64,000 nt of DNA, taken from the NCBI RefSeq assembly GCF_023101345.1, contig NZ_CP095848.1:309501-373500 (forward strand). Reading direction: 5' to 3'. Made by a program: the position numbers and the translations under genes. Shown piece after piece: positions 51,479 to 59,040 of the stretch (position 1 is the first letter of the stretch; each line of letters opens with the position of its first letter). Under the pieces are notes generated by a model that was not told the origin of the DNA, ran no database searches, and saw nothing but the letters and a program-made list of their open reading frames with translations. The DNA comes from Hymenobacter sublimis (GTDB lineage: Bacteria > Bacteroidota > Bacteroidia > Cytophagales > Hymenobacteraceae).

Positions 51479-51934
51479 CTACCGGCCCAAACCCGCGCCA
51501 GCCAAACCTGCCCGCCGAAACAGCCACCCCGCCACTACCCACAACCCGGCAAAAATGGTATTCAGCACAATCACCCACAACACTCCCAGGTTCAGCTCGG
51601 GCCGCCAGATAGCCATTGCCACGAACGGAACGGCGAACTGCGCAAGCGCGGTTGCAAACATAGCCTTGGCCATGCCCTGCGGCTGAAGTTTCGCCAGAAT
51701 GGCCCCGATGAAGCCCACGGCCAGTACACCGGCGTAAAGTAGGTTGGCGGGGTTGTCTTCGCTGCCAATGAAACCCACGGCCAGGTTGCCCCACACGAGC
51801 AGGAGGGAAGCCGCTACCGCTACGCCCACGGCCAGTTTATACGCACCGCTGCGGCCCCAGCTGGCTACCAGCAAGTATAGGAGCCCCAAGACAAGCAGCA
51901 GGATGCCCGCCATTACAAGATGAGATGTGGCCAT
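51479..51934 (-). CDS. Four-span membrane protein, twin B
   Basis: 151 residues from the ATG at 51934 (MATSHLVMAGILLLVLGLLY). About four spans. Carries the block GFIGSEDNPANLLYAGVLAV, then GFIGAILAKLQPQGMAKAMF, almost the same as in the next gene upstream. The tail is FRRAGLAGAGLGR. No known family; the two genes are tandem duplicates that have diverged. Second in the pair, 50 bp apart. Confidence 0.8.
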   Translation of the reverse strand: MATSHLVMAGILLLVLGLLYLLVASWGRSGAYKLAVGVAVAASLLLVWGNLAVGFIGSEDNPANLLYAGVLAVGFIGAILAKLQPQGMAKAMFATALAQFAVPFVAMAIWRPELNLGVLWVIVLNTIFAGLWVVAGWLFRRAGLAGAGLGR

Positions 51935-51984
51935 AGGAGCAGGTAGGTAAAAGGTAAGAATGATGTGTTTCGTACGTGGCACTT

Positions 51985-52560
51985 TTAGGCTAGGCGTTGG
52001 TTCAGATTAGAGCCAATGGTGCTGGCGCGGCGGAACAACCACCCCGATACGGCCCAGATGGCGGCGAAAGCCCCATTGGCTACCAACACATTCACTAACC
52101 GCACTTGGGGCTCGGCAGCCGCGCCCGTGGGTGTCCAGATGAACAGTGCAACGGCAGTGACCATCACGTAGGTAAAAGACGCCGCAAACATGGCGTTCGA
52201 CATGCCAAGCGGCTTGAAGCGCGCGGCAAAAGCACCAATCAGGGCCACTGCTAGTACCCCGAGGTAGAGCAGGTTAGCCGGGTTATCTTCACTCCCAACC
52301 AATCCCACTGCGGCATTGGCCCACATCAGCATGAGCCCGGCGACAACGCCCACGCCTACCGCTAGCTTGTAGGTGAGGTTGTTCCACTTGCGGGCAATGA
52401 GCACGTACGTCAGGCCCGTGCCGAACAGCATAACCGCCGCGAAGACGAAATCCGAAAACGTCCAGTTTACCTCGTGCGTGAACTGCATGGCCACGAGAGG
52501 AATGAGTAGTAACAGGCCCGTGGCCAGCGCAACGCGAAGAATGCTTTTGGTGAGTGTCAT
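51985..52560 (-). CDS. Four- to five-span membrane protein, twin A
   Basis: 191 residues from the ATG at 52560 (MTLTKSILRVALATGLLLLI), with an extra N-terminal span and loop (FTHEVNWTFSDFVFAAVMLF) not found in twin B. Shared block: GLVGSEDNPANLLYLGVLAV and FKPLGMSNAMFAAS; shared end: GWLFRRAS. The conserved GSEDNPANLL loop between two spans is the likely functional site. Function unknown; 81 bp after the metallo-beta-lactamase gene on the same strand. Confidence 0.8.
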   Translation of the reverse strand: MTLTKSILRVALATGLLLLIPLVAMQFTHEVNWTFSDFVFAAVMLFGTGLTYVLIARKWNNLTYKLAVGVGVVAGLMLMWANAAVGLVGSEDNPANLLYLGVLAVALIGAFAARFKPLGMSNAMFAASFTYVMVTAVALFIWTPTGAAAEPQVRLVNVLVANGAFAAIWAVSGWLFRRASTIGSNLNQRLA

Positions 52561-52641
52561 GACTAATGGGTTTTTGAGGTCAGATGTAGAGAAAATGCTG
52601 TTGTTACGGGTAGTATGTGGTGCTGCCAAAAGGGTAGGCGG

Positions 52642-53577
52642 CTATTGTTGTTGCTGCTCCTTGAGCGCTTTGCGAAAGGCGGCCTCTGCCTTCGTAATGT
52701 CTTCGATATACCCCTGCCGGTCGATGAATGGCAGCACCGGGTCCGGGGCCGTGGCGCGTTCCTGCGCTTTGCGCTTCAGGCTGAAGGCGCGCGCATGAGA
52801 AGTCAGGTAGATGTCAGTAGGAAGGCTGCGCAGTACACGAAAGCTATGCTCGAAATCGGCCCGAATACCGGGGTAACTCTCGGGTTCCACGAGTGAGGCA
52901 GTCGGGAGCAGCACCATATCGGTGGCAAGCACGGCAAGCAGCTCGCGGCCACCATGCTGCACAGGAAATGCCCAGGTAGTACAACCCGGGGTGTGACCAG
53001 GGGTGGCATGCGCCGTCAGGCGAATAGGCCCGAGCTGTACTTGGGCGCCGTCCTTGAACTGGTGGTCGATGCGAGGGGGCGGATACTTGAGGAGGCCCAC
53101 GGCAGCCAGAATCCGGAAGGGCCCAATGGTTGGGTCGGTGGCCCCACCGGTGGCAACAATGTCGGCATCCCGCTCATGAATCCATAGCGTGGCTCCCGAG
53201 GCCTTTTGCAGGGCGGCCAAACCACCAGCATGATCGAAGTGGGCGTGCGAGTTGAGCAGGACTTTTACATCCTTAATAGCAAAACCCAGGGTAGCAATGC
53301 TTTTCAGAATCATGGGGGCGGTACCGGGGTAGCCCCCATCAATCAGCACATGGCCTACCGGGCCAGTAAGCAGAAAGGACGTTACATCCCGGGTACCCAC
53401 GTAGTACAGGTTGCCCGCAATGCGAAATGGCTCCCGGGGCAGTTGGCCGCCATGGTCTGAGGCTTCCTTCCATTTGCTCAAGAGAAATCCCACGCCCACG
53501 GCAAGCAGCACCGCAATACCCGCTAGAATTTTCCGCTTTCGGCCCGTGCCGTTTTTTGTGTTCCCTGCGCTTTTCAT
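52642..53577 (-). CDS. Membrane-anchored subclass B3-like metallo-beta-lactamase-fold hydrolase
   Basis: 311 residues. A basic N-terminus and one span (about 17-33, ILAGIAVLLAVGVGFLL), uncleaved by look. Zinc ligands: H111, H113, D115, H116 (HAHFDHAGG), H195 (TPGHTPGC) and H261 (TSHARAF), i.e. the B3 set. The middle (LWIHERDADIVATGGATDPT) and FEHSFRVLRSLPTDIYLTSH also recall B3 enzymes. True carbapenemases and quorum- or ester-cleaving relatives share this set, so activity on beta-lactams is an inference. Promoter CTTG-N19-TACTTTTG lies about 54 bp upstream. Confidence 0.85.
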   Translation of the reverse strand: MKSAGNTKNGTGRKRKILAGIAVLLAVGVGFLLSKWKEASDHGGQLPREPFRIAGNLYYVGTRDVTSFLLTGPVGHVLIDGGYPGTAPMILKSIATLGFAIKDVKVLLNSHAHFDHAGGLAALQKASGATLWIHERDADIVATGGATDPTIGPFRILAAVGLLKYPPPRIDHQFKDGAQVQLGPIRLTAHATPGHTPGCTTWAFPVQHGGRELLAVLATDMVLLPTASLVEPESYPGIRADFEHSFRVLRSLPTDIYLTSHARAFSLKRKAQERATAPDPVLPFIDRQGYIEDITKAEAAFRKALKEQQQQ

Positions 53578-53630
53578 GGGTACAGACCCGCAGATTTTTA
53601 GAGGAGACGCTGCTTGTTGTAGTACGCAGT

Positions 53631-53661
53631 CAAAAGTACTTTGTTTTTCAAAGCAAGCAAG
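53631..53661 (-). promoter_or_regulatory. Promoter of the metallo-beta-lactamase-like gene
   Basis: On the minus strand CTTG (53661-53658), a 19-nt spacer and TACTTTTG (53638-53631): the -7 box is exact and the -33 box has one mismatch. Leader of about 50 nt to the ATG. Confidence 0.7.
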
Positions 53662-53708
53662 CGAAATCCAATAAATTTTCTTTGCCCTATGTACCAGAGG
53701 GTAGCAAC

Positions 53709-55298
53709 CTACCCCAGCCGGATGGCTCTTTCCACGCCCAACTGCTCCAGAAATACCTCGTCGTGGGACACCACTAGCAGCGTGCCTTGGTAGTCGTGAA
53801 GAGCGGTGGTTAGAATTTCCAGATTCTGTAGGTCGAGGTTGTTGGTGGGCTCATCCAGAATAATCAGGTCTGGCGCTTGCTGACCAATCATCAGACAGCA
53901 CAGGAGCAGCCGCATTTTCTCGCCCCCGCTCAGGGTGCCACAGGCTTTGCTCCAGGTGGCGCTGGTAAACAAGAAATGGGTCAGGCGAATCTTTACTTCG
54001 TGCTCCTGCAGCCCCGAGCTATTAAATTGCCAGGCCTGCTCGAACACGGAAAGGTGGTCGGTGAGCAGAGAATATTCTTGGTCGATGAACACGGCCTTGT
54101 TTGCCGCCCGCGCTATCGTCCCGAGCGTTGGTTTCAGGTAGCCCAGCAGCAGCCTAATGAGCGTGGTTTTACCCGAGCCGTTCAGCCCGTGCAGTGCCAC
54201 TCGTTCGCCACTGTGTATCTGAAAAGTGAGGGCTGCCGGCCACAGCAGGCGGGTACCGTAGCCATAGTTAAGCTCCTGAGCGGCGAGGAGTAGCTTGCCT
54301 TTGTGCAGGGTAGAGTTGTCGAAGTCGAGCTTGATTTTGTCGGTGGCTGGCAGTTCCCTACGTAGTTCGCTTAGCTCCTGAGAAAGCTCGCCTACCTTCT
54401 CGGCATGAATGCCTTTGAGGCGGGACGTGCTCTGCTCGGCACTGTTGCGCATCAGGTTTAGCACAACGGTGGGTAGGCCAGCTTTGTCCTGGTTTTTCTT
54501 GCCGCGGGCATCCAGCTTCTGCTTGCGCTCCAGGGCTTCGCGCTCGGTTTCCTTAGCTTTGCGCAGGGCAGTTGCGCGGCTCTTCACGTCCTGGTTGAGC
54601 GCAGTGCGTTCCAACTGCTTTTGTTCGGCATAGAAGTCGTAATTGCCCCCGTACAGAGTGATGCCGCGCCGGCTTATTTCCGCAACTGAGCCGAGCAGGT
54701 TCAGCAGTTTCCGGTCGTGGCTTACTACCAGCAGGGTGCTGGGGGTAGTCCGGATAAGCTCGTAGAGCTGGTGCCGGCCGGCGCCGTCCAGGTGGTTGCT
54801 GGGCTCGTCGAGCAGTATGATGCCAGGCTGATGAATGGCTACGCCGGCCAGAAAAACCCTGGTCTTCTGCCCCCCGCTGAGGCTAGCCATCGGCTGGGTT
54901 AGGTGTAGCGCCGCCAGACCCCACTGTTGCAAGGCTTCCTGGCTTCTCTCCTCAAGAGTCCAGTCGTCATCCAGCACCGCCAGGTTGGCTTCCGTGGCCT
55001 GACCCTCCAGAATATCCTGCAGGGCCCTGATTTTATCATGGATGCCGAGGGCCTGGGCTACGGTAAGGTTATTGAACTGCCCGAAATGCTGGGGAACGTA
55101 GTACGGCTGGGAACTGGCGTGCACTAGCCCGCCGGACGGTAGTACAGTGCCCGCAAGAAGTTGAAGCAGCGTAGACTTCCCAACGCCGTTGTTGCCAACT
55201 AGCGCCATCTTCTGGTGGTGATTTACTACCAGATTCAGTTGGTCGAAGAGCACGTCTTTATTGGGGTGTGCGTACCCGAGGTTTTGTAGAAGTAGCAT
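53709..55298 (-). CDS. ABC-F family ATPase
   Basis: 529 residues from the ATG at 55298 (MLLLQNLGYAHPNKDVLFDQ). Two ABC domains without membrane spans: Walker A ALVGNNGVGKSTLLQLL and ALHGLNGSGKTTLIRLL; signature ASLSGGQKTRVFLAG and GTLSGGEKMRLLLC; Walker B GIILLDEPSNHLDG and LIILDEPTNNLDL. Linker of about 80 charged residues between them (KSRATALRKAKETEREALER), shorter than in antibiotic-resistance ABC-F such as Vga or Lsa but in the range of translation factors. Works on the ribosome; resistance is possible but not shown. Sits 132 bp upstream of the MBL-like gene on the same strand. Confidence 0.88.
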   Translation of the reverse strand: MLLLQNLGYAHPNKDVLFDQLNLVVNHHQKMALVGNNGVGKSTLLQLLAGTVLPSGGLVHASSQPYYVPQHFGQFNNLTVAQALGIHDKIRALQDILEGQATEANLAVLDDDWTLEERSQEALQQWGLAALHLTQPMASLSGGQKTRVFLAGVAIHQPGIILLDEPSNHLDGAGRHQLYELIRTTPSTLLVVSHDRKLLNLLGSVAEISRRGITLYGGNYDFYAEQKQLERTALNQDVKSRATALRKAKETEREALERKQKLDARGKKNQDKAGLPTVVLNLMRNSAEQSTSRLKGIHAEKVGELSQELSELRRELPATDKIKLDFDNSTLHKGKLLLAAQELNYGYGTRLLWPAALTFQIHSGERVALHGLNGSGKTTLIRLLLGYLKPTLGTIARAANKAVFIDQEYSLLTDHLSVFEQAWQFNSSGLQEHEVKIRLTHFLFTSATWSKACGTLSGGEKMRLLLCCLMIGQQAPDLIILDEPTNNLDLQNLEILTTALHDYQGTLLVVSHDEVFLEQLGVERAIRLG

Positions 55299-55768
55299 AA
55301 GTTCTTTCTTGAAAAGCAACCAGATATAGCCGCCCACGGAACGGGGTAGCTACTCGACTTTCGAAAGAAATCAGCTATTACATAAACCGGTGTTTTCTGC
55401 TAACGAAGGCGAATGTACAGTTTTTCACGCAATGCCACTGCCGGAGCCAACCCGAAGCAAATACGTGTCAATAGGCTGAATAGCAAGCGTTAACCAAGAA
55501 AGGCCAGGCAAGGACAGAAGTAGTGAGAAGAAAATTTGACTGTGAAATGACTCACTAGGTCATAAGCGCAGTCAGGATTTTTGCCTTGTATATAACCGTC
55601 TGGCAGAGGCGAGGCGCGAAAGAAGCGAATCAGCTTTTTCAAATTGGGCAGGCCATTGCGGGAAGCCCGGGGGTAGTATTCAGCTGGCTAATGCTTATTT
55701 CTTTGGAGTCCAGGGCGCTAGCTGATAAATTTGCTCTATAATTTTCTTAATGCGTACCATTTCTGCTC
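55299..55768. other. 470-bp stretch with no recognised gene
   Basis: Of average to slightly low G+C, with scattered A/T runs near its right end (around 55720-55760, TTTGCTCTATAATTTTCTTA), which may hold the promoter of the next small gene. No RNA gene, repeat or terminator is evident; no open frame with good coding look. Confidence 0.5.
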
Positions 55769-56020
55769 ATGTTGCTTGCTGATTTACTGGAATTAGGCTT
55801 TCGTGATTCTTCGGAGTGCCCACCTGCCTGGCAGGACAAAGGGCGCGTAATCTGCCGGCACTTCGACAGAGCCTTAATCAGCGTGCTGTGGTATTCTGAC
55901 TCTTCCGAAATTGAAGTGCTAGTAGGACCGGTGCATTCCCCGCTGCTTCACTTCCGGTCTTCCTTGCTGACGCTAGCGAACCTACAAGCCCTGTTGCGCG
56001 ACTATTGGTCGGCGGCATAA
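55769..56020 (+). CDS. Small orphan protein, 83 residues
   Basis: From ATG at 55769: MLLADLLELGFRDSSECPPA, then WQDKGRVICRHFDRALISVL, a compact mixed alpha/beta look, and PLLHFRSSLLTLANLQALLR, a C-terminal helix. No signal peptide. No known family. It stands alone between ABC-F and pfkB, with long non-coding DNA ahead and a stem-loop behind. Confidence 0.6.
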   Translation: MLLADLLELGFRDSSECPPAWQDKGRVICRHFDRALISVLWYSDSSEIEVLVGPVHSPLLHFRSSLLTLANLQALLRDYWSAA

Positions 56021-56074
56021 TTCATTAGGGTAGCTGTAACCGTGCTACCTACTCAGACACGAGGCCCTACACGC

Positions 56075-56111
56075 AATACGGGCCCGGTACGCACTGTACC
56101 GGGCCCGTATT
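56075..56111. terminator. Stem-loop between the orphan gene and pfkB
   Basis: AATACGGGCCCGGTAC (56075-56090), 5-nt loop, GTACCGGGCCCGTATT (56096-56111), a perfect 16-bp stem. There is no clean T-tract, so it could be a processing or attenuation hairpin as well as a terminator for the two convergent genes. Confidence 0.8.
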
Positions 56112-56145
56112 CGTACTATTCTGGGAGGCAACACTAACCCAGTAA

Positions 56146-57099
56146 TTAGGCTGCCTTTGCCGGCATGGTTTGCTGCAGCAGCCACTGATAGAGCTTATCC
56201 ACGTCTGCTTTGCGAAACAGCTCGGTGCCGGGATTCATGGTCGCGGCCGTGCCGCAAGCCACGCCCAGGCGCACCGTTTCCTGCACCGAAAGGCCCGTAG
56301 ACAGCCCGTACACCAAGCCTGCCACCATGCTGTCGCCGGCCCCTACGGTACTGCGCTTTTTCACGGCCGGAGCCGGCACGTGGTCTACCAAATCTTGGGT
56401 AACTACGCAGGCACCCTGCGGACCCAACGACGTAACTACAATTTCGCATTTGCCCTCCCGCACCAGCTTGTGGGCGGCCTCGGCCACGGCTTCGCTGTCC
56501 AGTTCATCAACCCCGGCCATTTTGCTTAGCTCGCCCACGTTGGGCTTTGCCAAGTATACACCCTCGGCCAGTACCTGGTGCAGGGCTGGGCCCGAGGTAT
56601 CAATGACCACCTTGATGCCCAGCCCTTTGGCGGCCCGTACAATGCGCACTAAAAAATCGGGTTCTACTCCGGGGGGAAGGCTACCGCTGATAACCAGAAA
56701 CTCGGGTACCGTGGCCAGGCCTTTTAGGGTAGTCAGAATTTGCTGCTGCTCCTCCACGGAAAGCGGGGTGCCGGGCATACCGAAGCGGTACTGCTGGCTG
56801 GTGGTAGCATCTACCACGATGAAATTCTCTCGGGTGCGGCTCACGGTTTCAACCGGCTGCTGCTGAATGTGTTCTTGCTCCAACAGCTCCCGCAGCAGCG
56901 CACCGCTGGGGCCGCCCACCGGAAATACCGCTACTGAATCGGCGCCGAGCCGCTTAAGGGCCCGCGAAACATTGATGCCGCCCCCGCCGGGCTCGAATTT
57001 CGGGGCCGCGCACCGCAGCTTCTGGTCGGGAATAATTTGGTCGGCGGTGGTGCTTTTATCGACGGTAGGGTTCAGGGTCAGGGTGACAATAGGCTTCAT
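56146..57099 (-). CDS. pfkB: 6-phosphofructokinase II (PfkB)
   Basis: 317 residues, ribokinase fold. Close to E. coli Pfk-2 by eye: TLTLNPTVDKST at the start, KFEPGGGGINVSRALKRLGA, VISGSLPPGVEP, and the anion-hole STVGAGDSMVAG with catalytic D256 at the same residue number as in E. coli. KLRCAAPKFEPGGGGINV matches the Pfk-2 KLRC block. Phosphorylates fructose-6-phosphate in glycolysis; other 1-phosphofructokinase-like substrates are less likely but possible. Alone on its strand, divergent from the HipA-like gene, with a long 5' gap. Confidence 0.88.
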   Translation of the reverse strand: MKPIVTLTLNPTVDKSTTADQIIPDQKLRCAAPKFEPGGGGINVSRALKRLGADSVAVFPVGGPSGALLRELLEQEHIQQQPVETVSRTRENFIVVDATTSQQYRFGMPGTPLSVEEQQQILTTLKGLATVPEFLVISGSLPPGVEPDFLVRIVRAAKGLGIKVVIDTSGPALHQVLAEGVYLAKPNVGELSKMAGVDELDSEAVAEAAHKLVREGKCEIVVTSLGPQGACVVTQDLVDHVPAPAVKKRSTVGAGDSMVAGLVYGLSTGLSVQETVRLGVACGTAATMNPGTELFRKADVDKLYQWLLQQTMPAKAA

Positions 57100-57317
57100 G
57101 GGAGCAGCAGTAGCAAATGAGTGGGACCGGATAAGGATCGGCTACCAACGAGGTAATACGCGTATGTACTGGTAGTCGCGCACTTGGTTGCGCGAAGGCC
57201 CGGCCTACTGCCGCTAGGCTCCGCCGGCTCGGCCGCTGGGTGCCAGCCGGCGGCAACTGCAAAAACTGCCGGAATTATTCGTCCTTTGCGGGCCTATTTC
57301 CTTCTTTTTTGTGCTCT

Positions 57318-58109
57318 ATGCAGGTTAGTGACCTTTCCCTCCGAACCGTTGACGTGACGCGCTACGTCACCCCGCTGCGCGAAGGCGGCTCTCTGCCGGC
57401 CCTGGTGGAAGCCGACGACGGTTTTCTGTACGTGGTGAAATTCCGGGGGGCGGGCCAGGGGCTGAAGGCGCTGATTGCCGAGCTAATTGTGGGCGAAATG
57501 GCGCGAGCCTTAGGCCTGCGGATCCCAGAGCTGGTATTTTGCCAACTCGATGAAGCCTTCGGCCGCACCGAGCCCGACGAGGAAATTCAGGATTTGCTCC
57601 GCTTCAGCACCGGCCAAAACCTGGGTCTTCACTACCTCTCCGGGGCCAGCACCTACGACCCCCTAGTAACCACCATTGAGCCCCGGCTGGCTTCCCTAAT
57701 TGTGTGGCTGGACTGCCTGACGCTGAACGTGGACCGCACCGCCCGCAACACCAATCTGCTTATGTGGCATAAGGAATTGTGGCTGATTGACCACGGTGCG
57801 GCCCTGTACGTGCACCACGCCGGCCCCGGTTGGGCCGAGCCGCGGCCCCGGCCCTTCGCCCAAATCAAAGACCACGTGCTACTCCCTCAGGCTAAGGAGC
57901 TGGCCGCCGCCGACGCCGAAGGCCGCGCCCTACTCACGCCCGAGCGCATCCAGGCCATTGTGGATGCCGTGCCCGCCGATTGGCTAGCCGAGCCCTCCGT
58001 GACCGTGGAAGAGCAGCGCCAGAACTATGTGCGGTTTCTTACCGCCCGGCTCGCCGCATCAGAAACCTTTGTTCAGGAAGCCGAAAATGCCCGAAAAGCA
58101 CTTGTTTGA
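57318..58109 (+). CDS. HipA-like kinase (HipA_2 type)
   Basis: 263 residues from the ATG at 57318 (MQVSDLSLRTVDVTRYVTPL); the frame is open upstream but the kinase homology starts here. Kinase features: REGGSLPALVEADDGFLYVV with K41 as the ATP lysine, the catalytic D139 and N144 in LNVDRTARNTNLL, and D158 in LIDHGAALYV (metal-binding Asp). It lacks the N-terminal and Cro-binding parts of HipA proper, and there is no HipB gene next to it. The gene overlaps the DUF3037 gene by 23 bp. HipA kinases inactivate GltX-type targets; this family's targets are unknown. Confidence 0.88.
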   Translation: MQVSDLSLRTVDVTRYVTPLREGGSLPALVEADDGFLYVVKFRGAGQGLKALIAELIVGEMARALGLRIPELVFCQLDEAFGRTEPDEEIQDLLRFSTGQNLGLHYLSGASTYDPLVTTIEPRLASLIVWLDCLTLNVDRTARNTNLLMWHKELWLIDHGAALYVHHAGPGWAEPRPRPFAQIKDHVLLPQAKELAAADAEGRALLTPERIQAIVDAVPADWLAEPSVTVEEQRQNYVRFLTARLAASETFVQEAENARKALV

Positions 58110-58473
58110 GTACGCCGTTTTGCGCGTAGTGCCCCGCGTGGAGCGCGAAGAATTTCTGAATGTCGGGGTGATTGTGTATTGCTCGGCGCAGGGGTTTCTG
58201 CAGGCCCGCTTCGAGGTGCCCGAGGCCCGGCTGCGTGCCTTTACCGGCGACCAGCTTGACCTAACCGACCTGACCGAGCGGCTGCAATCCTTCGAGCGAA
58301 TTTGCCGGGGCCGGAAGGAGGGCGGCCCCATCGGGCAGCTGCCGCTGGCCTCGCGCTTCCGCTGGCTCACGGCTACCCGCAGCACCGTCGTGCAAACCTC
58401 GCCCGTGCACCCCGGCCTTTGCGAAAACGCCGCCGACACCCTAGCCCGGCTGCATGCCCAGTTGGTGCAATAG
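58087..58473 (+). CDS. DUF3037 protein, partner of the HipA-like kinase
   Basis: 128 residues from the ATG at 58087 (MPEKHLFEYAVLRVVPRVER), inside the last 23 bp of the kinase gene. DUF3037 pattern: FEYAVLRVVPRVEREEFLNV, GVIVYCSAQGFLQARFEV, LQSFERICRGRKEGGPIGQL, SRFRWLTATRSTVVQTSPVH. Soluble, no enzyme motif. The pair kinase plus DUF3037 is, as I recall, a recurrent arrangement in several phyla. It could be antitoxin, cofactor or substrate. Confidence 0.85.
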   Translation: MPEKHLFEYAVLRVVPRVEREEFLNVGVIVYCSAQGFLQARFEVPEARLRAFTGDQLDLTDLTERLQSFERICRGRKEGGPIGQLPLASRFRWLTATRSTVVQTSPVHPGLCENAADTLARLHAQLVQ

Positions 58474-58548
58474 CCAGGCGCAGGGTGGTGCTACTGCTGC
58501 ATTTGTGTGGCTGTGCTTGAGGGTTGATTACAGTGTTTGTTGTTCGTA

Positions 58549-58956
58549 TCAATCGGTCAGAAGCTGCTGCTCGCGGAGCCAGTCGAAAATCAGTTGGTCT
58601 ACGGCTGAAACCCTGGGCCGGTCGGCGTAAGTAAGCCACACGACTTCCTCAATTTCAGCGGCGGGCTGCAGGGTGCCAGCGTACGTAGCGTAGTAGCAGG
58701 TCATCTGCACCAGAATGCCCTCCGCGTGGCCGTGGGCGGGCGCCGTGAAGGTGCCAGCGTGTACCAGAGTAGCCGCATCCAGCTCTACGGTCAACTCTTC
58801 CTTGATTTCTCGCAGCAGGGTTTGGGCGTCCGTTTCGCCAGCTTCGCGCTTGCCGCCAGGAATGTAGTACCGGTCTTTGCCACGGCTGCGCGTACTGAGC
58901 AGGCGGCCTTCGTGCAGGTGCAGCCAGGCAATTTTGTCGATGAGGGCCATGAGCAA
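58549..58956 (-). CDS. NUDIX hydrolase
   Basis: 135 residues. Nudix box GGKREAGETDAQTLLREIKE then ELTV, matching Gx5Ex7REUxEE with T where G is usual near the end. Preceding strand DRYYIPGGK and the following FTAPAHGHAEGILVQMTCYY are typical of the MutT-like branch. Hydrolyses nucleoside diphosphate derivatives; the substrate is not known. The start could also be the ATG at 58950. Convergent with the DUF3037 gene. Confidence 0.9.
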   Translation of the reverse strand: MLMALIDKIAWLHLHEGRLLSTRSRGKDRYYIPGGKREAGETDAQTLLREIKEELTVELDAATLVHAGTFTAPAHGHAEGILVQMTCYYATYAGTLQPAAEIEEVVWLTYADRPRVSAVDQLIFDWLREQQLLTD

Positions 58957-58980
58957 ACGGTTGAACTCGGAACGGGCTAT

Positions 58981-59016
58981 AAAAAAGCTTGCCGACCCTT
59001 AGAAGGCCGGCAAGCT
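58981..59016 (-). terminator. Terminator of the prolyl oligopeptidase gene
   Basis: AGCTTGCCGACC (58986-58997) and GGCCGGCAAGCT (59005-59016) pair with one mismatch around a 7-nt loop; T6 on the minus strand. Confidence 0.9.
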
Positions 59017-59040
59017 AGTACAAGAGCAGCTAGAGGTAGG

